The translations under genes and the position numbers were made by a program. A model generated the notes under the pieces. The model was given only the letters and a program-made list of their open reading frames with translations, was not told where the DNA came from and did not search any database. Shown here one piece after another: positions 35,054 to 44,942 of a stretch of 64,000 nt of DNA (the first letter of the stretch is position 1; the number at the start of each line of letters is the position of its first letter). This DNA is from Cerioporus squamosus (taxonomy: Eukaryota > Basidiomycota > Agaricomycetes > Polyporales > Polyporaceae), in assembly GCA_022592435.1 (NCBI GenBank), contig JABYQS010000127.1, forward strand, positions 1 to 64,000, in the 5' to 3' direction.

Positions 35054-35631
35054 TCAGGCGACCAGACGCAACGTGATGTTCCTAACTTCGACGAAAGGTT
35101 GCAGTACCGCCTACCAATGCCATAGTATTACCACGGTGTTAGCGAGATCCACCGACGAGCAGACGCAGACACGTACCGAAACCAGCTCGAAATGCGCAAC
35201 GTTCAGGCTCAGTTCCTGAGGCGGCCCCGGATAGGAGTACTCCGGGACGGTGACAGTGAAGTTCTGATATGGCTGCACCCCAATCTCGTGGTACTGGGGA
35301 GTGTACGGGCCAACGTAGAGGAGAGGATCAATGAAGTTCGCGACATCCGGGTTGGCTGCACATGGGGAATTCCCGCAAGGGTGAAGTCCGATGGCGATCC
35401 CGACCTCGATCGAGTTGCCCATCGTCAGCTGCGCGGGTATGGGGGGTTTGGTGAGGAAAGAGTACATGGACGATGGAGAAGAGTGCAACGCACCGGCTTG
35501 TCGACCCTCACGGTGATATTGCTGCCTTGTTTGACGGTTGTCCACTCCGCTGGCGCACCAATGGCGATGCTTTGTGCCAGCGAGGAAGCGGCCGAAGCAG
35601 CCAGGCAAGCAATAACGTAGGAAAGCTTCAT
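35054..35631 (-). CDS. Small secreted protein, SSP family member 6
   Basis: Exons 35494-35631, 35177-35428 and 35054-35110; phase 0/0; 148 aa. The signal peptide MKLSYVIACLAASAASSLAQ is followed by IAIGAPAEWTTVKQGSNITV. Exon 2: SIEVGIAIGLHPC-GNSP-C, FIDPLLYVGPYTPQYHE, YQNFTVTVPEYSYPG and NVAHFELVS. Exon 3: QPFVEVRNITLRLVA. Short-spacer subgroup. The usual Gly before intron 2 is Ser here. No catalytic motif. Confidence 0.9.
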
Positions 35632-36245
35632 GTTGAAGTGTGAGGAGTGTATAAATGCTGGGTTGTACGTGTAGATGATGGCGTCCGAGGCCTTTTTAAT
35701 GGTGCTGGTGTCGAGGCTCGAACTTTCGAGTTTCGCTGCAGCCCAGCAGCAGCGTTTGAGTGTATTGTCTTGGTATCCGGATACTCGGAACCTTGGATCA
35801 ATAGTCAACAGGACCGACGTCGACCGGTGTTTCTAGGCTTGAACTACTGCTCACCTGAGGACAGAGAGTCCGACCTATCCACCTGACTTCGACGCGTTCG
35901 AAGCAGCTTTCCGCAATCATCGGAGATGGGCCTCAACCCATAGTAAAGTCTGTGAGAGCACGGAAGGCGGGTAGGTTCTGGACGGTCGCCTGCACGGAGC
36001 ATGCAAGATCTTCGAGGACGTCGTAGATCTGATCCAGGCGAGTGGCTTCGTCCGGTCTAAAGCCATTGGTGTGAGGTCATTACGGCGCACTTGAAGAGAA
36101 GCGTTGTGAGATGGTACGCAAACGGTGAGACACGCCTCACCCGACGACAACTCGAGTCCGCTGATGAAGAACACGGATAATCATCATACATGTTCTGAAT
36201 TACGTCAATGTTATACAGTGCTGTCCTGAGAGGCACTCATGCACC
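35632..36245. other. Intergenic between SSP6 and SSP7
   Basis: An agagtccgacc element lies at 35865-35874. A short minus-strand frame at 35917-36174 is not supported. Confidence 0.5.
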
Positions 36246-36801
36246 TCAGGCGGTAAGAAGTAAGGTGATATTGTCAACCTCCATGAACGGCATGTACTCA
36301 GCCTGAGGCGGGTGTAATGGGTCAGAGCTGATAAGATGACATGCATATAATCGTGGAACGTACCCCTACGAGCGCGAAATGCGCGATGTTGAGGCTAACC
36401 TGCTGTGGTGGCTGGAGGTAGGACGGGACGGTGACGGTAAAGTTTTCGTACGGGACAGTTGCAGACTCGTACGGACGCGGATTGTACGGGCCATTGAACA
36501 CGACACTGCCTAGCACCTGAGTGACGTCGAAATCGGCGCAGGGGATTCTGCCGCATGGCTTGAATCCGATGGCGACGCCGACTTCATCGGTGCTGCTCAG
36601 AGTGTCCTGGGTCATATTCTCAGTAGGAACTATGATGGCAGAGGTGTGAGCGGCACTCACCGGTCTCTTGACTCTCACAATAATATCGCTACCTGGTTTC
36701 ACGGTCGTCCATTCTGCAGGTACGTCAACCCATATGCGCTGCGCCATAGCGGGCGCAATGGACGCCGCAAGGCAAAAGAAGGTCAGGACAAACTTCTTCA
36801 T
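36246..36801 (-). CDS. Small secreted protein, SSP family member 7
   Basis: Exons 36661-36801, 36364-36606 and 36246-36302; phase 0/0; 146 aa. The signal peptide MKKFVLTFFCLAASIAPAMA is followed by IWVDVPAEWTTVKPGSDIIV. Exon 2: TDEVGVAIGFKPC-GRIP-C, DVTQVLGSVVFNGPYNP, YENFTVTVPSYLQPP and NIAHFALVG. Exon 3: AEYMPFMEVDNITLLLTA. It is closest to member 1 at the C-terminus (both F/YMP[YF]MEV). The promoter holds an inverted TCGGA/TCCGA cluster about 110 bp upstream. Confidence 0.9.
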
Positions 36802-36911
36802 GTTGTGGGGAAGTCGGAAGTGAATGATGAGTGGTGAATGTACGAGCGTCCATCTGAGCATCCCTGTGTGCAGCTTGACTCTCCATGATCCGATACGAGA
36901 CTACACCAGGT

Positions 36912-36932
36912 GTCGGACTCGGAGACTCCGAC
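36912..36932. promoter_or_regulatory. Inverted TCGGA/TCCGA cluster upstream of SSP7
   Basis: gtcggactcggagactccg plus ac: GTCGGA at one end mirrors TCCGAC at the other. It lies 111-131 bp upstream of the ATG. CGG-containing inverted repeats are typical of Zn2Cys6 regulator sites, but no factor is assigned. Confidence 0.35.
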
Positions 36933-37452
36933 GCGGCGGCGGCTGGATGCTTGACGTGCGAAGGCTACTTGGCACCTCCCGGCTCTCTGACAGGGCCAGT
37001 CGGCGGCGGGCCCGTTCCAATACCTTGGCAACACAGTAGGTGTTCCCAAGACGTCCGAGCTATAAGTCGTCGACGAAGGTGGGACTGCTGTTCAAGGATG
37101 TCTTCTTGGTAGTGCAATGGGGAGAAAAGAGGAACAGGACGCAACTTCCACTGTGACGCCCGCTGCGGTGGGATACCAGTCGGACCGCACTTCCGCCTAT
37201 GTAAGCCGCTCACGTTCAGCTCTGAGCTCCGAGCCTGGAACTCCATAGCCCGGAATGTCGCGTCAGACGGCACACTGACTAGACCACGATTTTTCGAGCC
37301 CGGGTATGAAGTTCGAAGTCTTGACCTCCCTCCGACCGGCGCGTCTGTTTCGCACAGATTGTTCGCCGATGGCGGAATCTGGGAACGGGGAGCCCAAGTA
37401 GAACGGTGGGATGAAGCGTGCGATATGCAAGTCAAACACCATGATGATGATT
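36933..37452. other. Intergenic between SSP7 and SSP8
   Basis: No supported gene. Confidence 0.5.
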
Positions 37453-38005
37453 CTACTGAATGATGACAGTCTCGTTCAAGACCTCAAGGCTAGGGAAGAA
37501 GAGCGCCTGACAGGCAATCAGCATTCTATGTCGTCAGGTGCATTACAGGGAAGTCCATACCCCAACGAGGTTGAAGTGCGCCACCGACAGCGCCGCAGGT
37601 CCCTTCTGAAAGTCACCCGGGACTGTGACCGTGTAGTTCTGCACAAGGGCTCCGGTACCGGGAGCGAGAACAGGGTTGTACGGGCCAGCGAAGAGCACCG
37701 TGCCGAACTGTTCCGTCGTACTGAAACCGTCGCACGTTCCTTGGGGCGCACGACCGTTGCAAGTGATCAACCCAATACCGACTGAGACTTCGAGGGAGTT
37801 CGTCAGACTGTTCTAAAGGACGAGCGAACGTGTCAGTAACGTACAGGCAGAGGAACGGCGAGAGTATGGAACATACAGGTCGGTCAACCTCGACGATGAA
37901 GCTTTGTCCCGGGGAGAGGGTGGTCTGTGGCGGCGGTGCACGTATCACCGCGTTCTGAGTGGCTGCAAGAGTGGCCAAAAGGGCGACGACGAATAAGGAC
38001 TTCAT
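37453..38005 (-). CDS. Small secreted protein, SSP family member 8
   Basis: Exons 37877-38005, 37561-37812 and 37453-37506; phase 0/0; 144 aa. The signal peptide MKSLFVVALLATLAATQ is followed by AVIRAPPPQTTLSPGQSFIV. Exon 2: SLEVSVGIGLITC, spacer NGRAPQGT, second Cys, EQFGTVLFAGPYNPVLAPG, QNYTVTVPGDF and VAHFNLVG. Exon 3: LFFPSLEVLNETVIIQ. Long-spacer subgroup. A strong TATA box is 83-90 bp upstream. Confidence 0.9.
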
Positions 38006-38087
38006 GGCGTGAAGGGCTGAAGGCGCGTCGACGGGTCCAAAGGGTATGTGGTTGGGTCGCTAGCAAGACACTCACAGGGATGGTCAA

Positions 38088-38095
38088 TTTATATA
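38088..38095 (-). promoter_or_regulatory. TATA box of SSP8
   Basis: TATATAAA on the minus strand, 83-90 bp upstream of the ATG at 38005. Confidence 0.5.
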
Positions 38096-38232
38096 TTGTC
38101 GAAAGACGGGTAGGATCGGGCGGTTTGTCAAGGAGGCGTGATTCAGCATGGACAGTGACGTATCTAACGCCAGTGAAAGGCTGAATCGTTCAGCTCGCCG
38201 GAAGGCAATGATGATCTGGCGGGTGGCTGTTA

Positions 38233-38644
38233 CTAGCGGCGTATACAATGCCGCATTGTAGGCCGGCAGCCAAGCGCGCGAAGCTCCAGGGTGAAGGTAA
38301 CAATCCGCCGCGTTGTGAACTTCGTGAACGGGCTAGAGATTGTGATGGTGACATTATGCTCCAGCTGGCGAAGCGGATACTTGATATTGCGTGCAGATTT
38401 GAAGAGTCCGACGTCTTGTGGGACGAGTAAGTCAGCGCTTCCGCACTGCGCTCAAGGTGAGGCTGTACGCACGTTGAAGGAATACGAGAGGATACGCACA
38501 TGAAACACCCCAGTAGTCGCCGCGCAGCATCTCTTCCTTGGGACTGTTCAGGAACGAGACCTGCTTCGCGCAGGCATCCCGATCGCACAGCGATTCCAAG
38601 CTGGCTCTGCTACCGATGTTGACGGGATTGATGGCTACTTTCAT
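38233..38644 (-). CDS. Orphan small protein, 108 aa
   Basis: Two exons: 38500-38644 (start MKVAINPVNIGSRASLESLC) and 38233-38414, split by an 85-bp intron (gtgcgt...cacaag) with a branch-like gctgac. The junction is phase 1 and the exon sum is 327 nt. Exon 2 contains LRQLEHNVTITISSPFTKF, then RRIVTFTLELRALGC. Four cysteines, no signal peptide, no family recognised. An upstream in-frame ATG at 38674 would add a short hydrophobic leader (MRLPIVSFIL). It sits between SSP8 and the MFS transporter. It could be the remnant of a larger gene. Confidence 0.45.
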
Positions 38645-38949
38645 GAGTATGAACGAAACAATGGGCAGGCGCACGCAATGATATAGCAGACCCTCCTGGG
38701 CACGCAGCGATTGTCCGGGTTAGCCAGGCTACGTTTCGACCGTACTCACCTTGGAAAACCAGCTATGCACGTTCGCAGGTCAGCGATATCGCCGGCCTCC
38801 TTGTTCTATGGCGAATGGAAGGTGCCTAGACAGCAGACGAAGACAGTACATGTTGGGAAAGATTGACAAGTGTAAGACACTACAGCAAATCAGGCATTTT
38901 TTGTTAGTCTTACTTAGGTCAGAAGTCTATGAGCACGGCTTGGACGCAC
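38645..38949. other. Intergenic
   Basis: Promoter side of the orphan gene and 3' flank of the MFS gene. Nothing else seen. Confidence 0.5.
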
Positions 38950-40643
38950 CTAGGTATTGTACCGCCACCTAACGTCGCTGCTGCTCTTGAGCGGCTCTTC
39001 CCCATCATCGAGCTTCGCCCCAGGCGCGATGGCCTCCCTCCTGGCGTTCTCCCTGGCTAGGTACCACCACAGAACGCTTACGACGACCACGTTCGCGGTC
39101 ATATACCCAAGGGCAAAGGAATGGCCAAGTACGTAACGCGGTGCGGTGGCGGGCCTGTAGAGCTGCGTACCGAGTACAGCGCCCAGGTTCCCCACGCTGA
39201 TCTGCATGGCCGTCGCCGTGGCGCGTTTCGTTTGTCCGACCACGTTCATGGCCGGTAAGCTGAGCGCGAGCGCAGTCGCGGGGTAGATCCCTCCGGCCGC
39301 GAAGAACGTTCCCAGGTACGAGATGCCCGGGCGCCCGGTCGGATCCTTGTTGCCAATGAGGATGGCATACCCGATGACGGCGAGCAGACTGCTCCCAATG
39401 ATGAACGGTGCGCGGCGTTGCAGCTTCTCAGACACGACGGCGATGATGATGGTCAAAATGGTGGCGAGTGCGTACGGAGGGACGGAAAGCAGCTGCGCAT
39501 TCGCGGCGGTGAAGCCGAGGGCGTTGATGATGCTGGGAAGGAAGAGCGAGAGGGTGTAGAGCGGTAGGGATAACGTGTGGAACGTCAGCCCGTACAGCCA
39601 ACACTCGGGATCTTTGAGCGCATGTCCGACCCCTGCCCAGGTGAAGGGCTCCGATGCTGTGGCATCGGAATCGGCGGCGAGGCGAGACTGGATGACGGCG
39701 CGCTCAGGCTCTGTTAGGAAAGGAGCCGTGGAAGGGTAGTCATAGATGAAAAGATAGGCCGAGAGAGCGACCACGACGGTCAAGATGCCCTCGATGATGA
39801 AGATCCAGCGCCAACCATTCAGACCAGCGACGCCAGACATCTTGCCGATCCCCTGCAAACGACTAGTCAGTAGGCCGTCGAGAGTCCCGCCCTGAAGACA
39901 CCTACGTAAGCCAGGATTCCACCGAATGCGCCTGCTAAACTCGCCGCACTGAAGAAGAGCGCTACCCTATAAACCCGCTCATGCCGCTTGTACCACATGC
40001 TCAGGTAGAACACGACGCCGGGGAATAAACCGCTCTCTGCAACACCTAAGAAGAACCGTACGGCGAAAAACCCTGAAAGATTTTGTGTAACACCCATGAG
40101 CGTCGCAACGACACCCCACAGAAGCGTTAGAGTGGGAAGCCACAGTCGTGGAGTTGTGCGCTTGAGGATAACATTGCACGGAATCTGGCCATTCAGTCCA
40201 GCAATGAGTCCCGAGGGTCCGGTCAATCAAAGCGGTGGAACCAGAACACACCTCAAAGAGGACGTAACCGATGAAGTAGAGGGTCAAGCTGGTCAAGTAC
40301 TGGTTGCCGGCTGGTACAACCTGGGATTAGCTGGGCGCAATGCACCACTCACACCGAACTTACTCATGTGCAAGTCGGTCGTTAGACCATCCAGCCTGGC
40401 GTTCGCCACTGAGAAGCCCATGATTAGCATCCGGATATCAAGGTTTAGGTGGATAGGCGCACCATTGCTGCGGTCCAAGAAGGAGAGCAGATAAAGGAGG
40501 GAGACCGCAGGTAGCAAGCGGAGGTCCAGCTTCCTTAAGAGTGCGCCTTCGTTCACTCCGTCCAGTTCGAGGTCGGACTCGGATTGTGAAGGTGAGCGCT
40601 GGTGATTCGTGGCGCCCTTCTTCTCGTCGACGGATGAAGTCAT
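38950..40643 (-). CDS. MFS transporter, anion:cation symporter (allantoate permease-like)
   Basis: Five exons: 40463-40643, 40355-40408, 40252-40310, 39906-40184 and 38950-39852, total 1476 nt, 491 aa, all phase-consistent. After a hydrophilic N-terminus come RKLDLRLLPAVSLLYLLSFL-DRSN and VANARLDGLTTDL (TM1 and first loop), typical of the Dal5/ACS branch. FLGVAESGLFPGVVFYLSMW, then YKRHER, is the TM4-5 signature. The C-terminal half has twelve-TM topology (NGWRWIFIIEGILTVV, YLGTFFAAGGIYPATA). These proteins import organic anions (allantoate, nicotinate, pantothenate, small peptides) with protons. The substrate here is unknown. Intact. Confidence 0.9.
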
Positions 40644-41594
40644 GATGGATCCGCAGCGGCTGAGAGGACTTAAGATGCCGCCTACTCGTCACGAAGGAGA
40701 CAATGCGACAAGAACGTAGAATCGGAAGAGACGCGAGAAGTCGAGGTCGTGACTTAAAAACGGTCGAGCTTCCTCCTGACGGGTTGATATCGAGCATGGT
40801 TGCGCAATACCATCTGTCTTGACATCAGAAGCAACGCGAATGGTGTAAAAACGTCACCGGCAGCCGGTATCGGTGGTGTCGCGGGAGAAAAGCTGGTGCT
40901 TGCGTCTTCGAAGTCACCGATGTCGTGATTTGATATACGGGACTCCGACGTCGACGAGTTGCTGCGCAAGAACTGTGCGATCTCTGAGTGTGTGGGATGC
41001 TTGATGCCATGTTCAAGGAAGGTTTAGTCAGTACTGTCACAGTCGCGAGCAGAGATAGTCGTACGTACCAGTCATGCGGTCTAGTACTACTGGTGCCCAT
41101 GACAAACAGTACTGGCAACTCGTCGACGTTCACGCTGCACTCTTGGAAATTCCGACTCCGCTGTAACCGCTACCCAAGTTGTTGCGGGCACCCGGAGGTT
41201 GCCGCAAACTCCGACTCGATCCTGGTAGCTCCGACTCCCGAGACCTATGCAGCGCGTCCGAGTTCGTAACTAGTGTTTCGTACCAGTACCTCAGCCGTTC
41301 GTTCGTCGCATGTACTATGGGTCCCAGAGTCGCACCAAGCGCGCTACTGGTATGCTGGCTCTCATTGACCACAGTGATCGATATCGCAATCGCGGTGCCG
41401 AGTCTCCGACAGCTTTGAGCTTGAGCTGAGTCGGGATCGGTTGCACGGCGGGGATGATCATTCTGCTCTGAGATCGCAGTAGACAGACGGTGGCACTACC
41501 CAATATCATTAACCACGACAGCTCAAAAGTCCGTGTAAGTGTCCTTTCGCAAAACCTCCTCAGGCTGCACATGATGTGTCGACCGAGCTCCACC
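40644..41594. other. Intergenic, 0.95 kb
   Basis: No supported gene. Several actccgactcg-type elements at 41208-41266. Confidence 0.5.
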
Positions 41595-42155
41595 TCAGTT
41601 CACAATCACAGTGTTATGGACCGTCTCGATGAACGGATTGACACCCTGAATAGCCATCATTGGTGAGTACTCATAAATCTCACTGGCCGGAGAGCTGACT
41701 CACGATGTTTAGGCCGAAGTGCGCAACGGTTATGAGCGCCGCACCCTTGGGGAAGTTGGCCGGGATCTCCACGGTGACGCTCTGAAGTTGATCTGTGCGT
41801 CCGCTCCCCGCCTGGACCTGCGGGTCAAAGGGTCCCTTGAAGATGACATGGCCGATGTTGTGTGTGGGGTCAATCCCATCGCAGCTTCCAGAAGGAGCGT
41901 GACCGTTGCAGCTCTGGATTCCGATGACGATCGCCACCTCGTCCACTCCACCGAGACCCGGCTATGTAGGACGTGATATTCGGTGAGTACGACGATATAT
42001 CGCTGTTGCGCATGTGCACTCACAGTGACGTCGAGGGCAACAACAGTACGCTGACCGGCGTGGACCGTCGTCGACGGAGCGGGGTCCTTGATCACAAGCG
42101 GACCGGCGGCGACAACCGCGAGCAGGGAAGCAAGTGCGAAGAACGACTTGAACAT
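41595..42155 (-). CDS. Small secreted protein, SSP family member 9
   Basis: Exons 42024-42155, 41704-41961 and 41595-41645; phase 0/0; 146 aa. The signal peptide MFKSFFALASLLAVVAAG is followed by LVIKDPAPSTTVHAGQRTVV. Exon 2: DEVAIVIGIQSC, spacer NGHAPSGS, second Cys, GHVIFKGPFDPQVQAG, VTVEIPANFPKG and VAHFGLNI. Exon 3: VNPFIETVHNTVIVN. Long-spacer subgroup and the most distant member of the right-hand group. A TATA box lies about 110 bp upstream. The leader resembles that of the CAP gene at 46 kb. Confidence 0.87.
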
Positions 42156-42265
42156 GGCGAGAGGAGTCAAGAAGAGTAAAGCAAAAGAGCAAGAGTGGCA
42201 GAGCAGATGCTACGAAGGTAAGAAGAAATTGGCACCTCTGCAGTTCGATGACCGCAGCTCAACAC

Positions 42266-42271
42266 TTTATA
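42266..42271 (-). promoter_or_regulatory. TATA box of SSP9
   Basis: TATAAA on the minus strand, about 111-116 bp upstream of the ATG at 42155. Confidence 0.45.
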
Positions 42272-43229
42272 CCCATCGTACTTGCAGGGACGACTGCCAT
42301 GTGTTCCCATGCGCGCCGGCACGGCGCATGCGTGTTCGCTCGCGATTGAGTCTCCTGAACAGGGAACAGCTCGAGGGTCGTTGTCGCTCATCAACCGCCG
42401 GTGCGCAGAGCAAGCGGGCTAGGAGTACGTCCCTGTCGCCCATAAGGCCCGCAACCGCTGTGTGTACAGCTCTTGCTAAGATGGTGTCCTCTTCACTTAT
42501 CCGCAAACTGTCAAGCTATCGCCATAGTGAACCGAATTGCAGCGGTCATAGATCGTAGCTCCGGACTCAGTATCGCGGGGTTCGCTACTCTTTGACATTG
42601 GATCCTCCGCGACACAACTTTCGGTAGGGTCCCCGCCGATGTTCAAACGTTTCGGCCGCCGCCCGGACTGGACTCGAGGTAGAGCGCTGGTCATGCCTCA
42701 GATTTCTTGTGCCTTACTGTGCGTGTTATTCAGTGCAGTGCTCGTCGTCCAGCCATTCTATCTAGCGGCCGCCCGCACGGCATGCGCGCACTCCCGGGCC
42801 ATTGGTTTGCATTCCCGCAGCGCTCACGGAGTCGGCCGTGCATGTAGCATCAATACATGCGCGTCGCTGCGAAGCAGATACCTACTGAATATCATTCATC
42901 GTGCGGTCTGACTCGGTTGGGTGACGAACCGCCGTAGTGTCTTCGACCCTTGAGTGTGCACCTGTTTCACAACGCCGGAGCATAGCAGTGGCATTCGGAA
43001 TCGGACTGAGCATCGGCGCGTGCTTATTTGGTAGCTCATGCAGAAGAGAAGAGGTTGAGACAACGCGGCGGAAACGAGGAAGGGATGAGGATGTGGAATA
43101 ATCGTACGGTAGTGAGAAACCGCTGGCGGGGTAAATATGTATATGATTGCTAGGGACATGGGCCTCTGTATCTTGACCAGAACGGGAATCCTGCAAGCGG
43201 CACGCGTTCTCGTGATGTCCATGGCTCCT
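42272..43229. other. Intergenic, 0.95 kb
   Basis: No supported gene. Confidence 0.5.
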
Positions 43230-44942
43230 TCAGGATCGCGAGCACGCGGGGTAGTGGGGTGGCTGGATAGAGAGGTCTGAGATGATGCTAGCCAGCCGCC
43301 TGATGAGATGATCCGCCATCGGAAGCGGGAGATAGTCTTGCTCGTCGGCCACCTCTACTGAGAGGGAGAATGACTGGAGGCGTAGACCGCGGGATGCGCG
43401 CGTTTCCAGCACTGAGACAACGGTCTCATACTCCACGGATGAGTACTGGCCGCCAATTACATCGATTTCCACCTCGAATCGCTGCAGATGCACCAAGATG
43501 CCGTCCTGGGCCAGGGCTGCCAAGGCGCCTTCAAGGCTCGTGAGGTCGAGATTGAGATGGGTAAGATGAGGATAGTAATTGAAGATGTAGGCGAAGCCGC
43601 CGTTCTTGTCGACGGGGGTGTCAAAGCATGAGAGCTTGAGGTAGGTAATCGATGACGGTGGAAATATTGATACGAAACCTTCGAAGAACCTACACAAGTC
43701 GAATTCATTCACGGAGCTCGGCGGCAGCACCATAAACGAATGTAATGAGAGCCGCTCTTCGTCTTCGGCGTTAGCTTCGCCCCACGCCGAATACCTGTAG
43801 CTTAGAGATTCGTTACTGGCATGGCCAATGTCCACAATCAGGCGATTGATTGATGGGATGCCGAGGATCCTATTTGTCGTCGGGAGCATCTCGGACAGCG
43901 CGTGGTTTGGGGTGTCCGACGAGAGGTTGATATTCGCTGATTCCGGCAGAACCACATGGTCCATGACCGAGCGAACAACGCCTGTTCTACCCCAAAGTTC
44001 GAGACTCTTCAGGTGGGGAAGCGCCAAGGTAGGCAACTGTTCTGACATACTGGATGCGTCAGGGAGACATCCGTCAAGCCCCAGTTCCTCGATGTCGGGA
44101 CACTTGGTGAGCGCTTCGAAAAGCGGGTCCAGAGAAGGCAACCTACAGCAAGGTCCCGGGTCATCGTTCTCGAATCCGACCCGATTGCCACCGAGGTAGA
44201 TGAAGCGGACAGTTGAGCGGATCCAGGGGAGAGAGAAACGCACACAGTTCGTCTGGAGACGACGAAGATGAGGGAAGTGTACGTCAGGCTGTGTGTCTCT
44301 GGGAAGATGACTCCATGGCCACAACTATAACGTGAGATCCTCCAGGTGGGGGATGTGAAGGCCGAAGAACGGATGCATGGCGGAACTGTTCCGGTCGGTA
44401 CAACCAAGCCAGAGCTTGGATATGCGCGAGACGTGAGCCGGAATCGCTGAGAGAAGGGGCAGGAATGCTCCATTAAGCGAGAAGCCTATCTGCATAGCTG
44501 GCGCGGACCTGTCGAATGCGGCGGAGACGATGGAGTAGTCCGCCTGCGTGCGAGCAAGAATTCCGTCCTCGGAATCAAGGAAGTCCGACCAGAAGACAGG
44601 TGTATGGTGTATCAATGAGCGCCATGAGCGACATACGTGCGTTAGCCGGATTGCATCGGCTGGACTGGTACGGGGACCGACGGCACGGAAGATGTGCATG
44701 AGCAGTTCGATGGGGAGCTGATTGACAGAAGCACCCGAGTTGTAGATCGACTTCAGCTCTGGAATATGTCGCGTTCGTAGCTCTCGTATCTTCTCCTCGT
44801 GTTCTCTGAGCCTGGCCTCATACTCGTCGAGTATGCGAAGGGCTGTGGCTTGAAGCTCGGAGGACTGCAACTCTGTGAAGCGTTCGCATTGAACTTCCGG
44901 CAGCGACGCCCCAAGCGAGTTCTGCGCCTGATGTGCTTCCAT
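43230..44942 (-). pseudogene. F-box/LRR protein with in-frame TAG
   Basis: One continuous frame broken only by TAG at 44325-44327. N-terminal part: coiled-coil-like ILDEYEARLREHEEKIRELR, then the F-box LPIELLMHIFRAVGP...THVCRSWRSLIHHTPVFW, and LHIPHLEDLTL before the stop. After the stop the same frame continues WPWSHLPRDTQPDVHFPHLR, then LRR-like LPHLKSLELWGRTGV, YLKLSCFDTP and HLNLDLTSLEG, to 43230. No intron of reasonable size removes the TAG. The product is therefore a truncated protein (F-box plus short LRR) or a young pseudogene. Its C-terminal third is related to the remnant at 52.3-53.1 kb. Confidence 0.75.
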
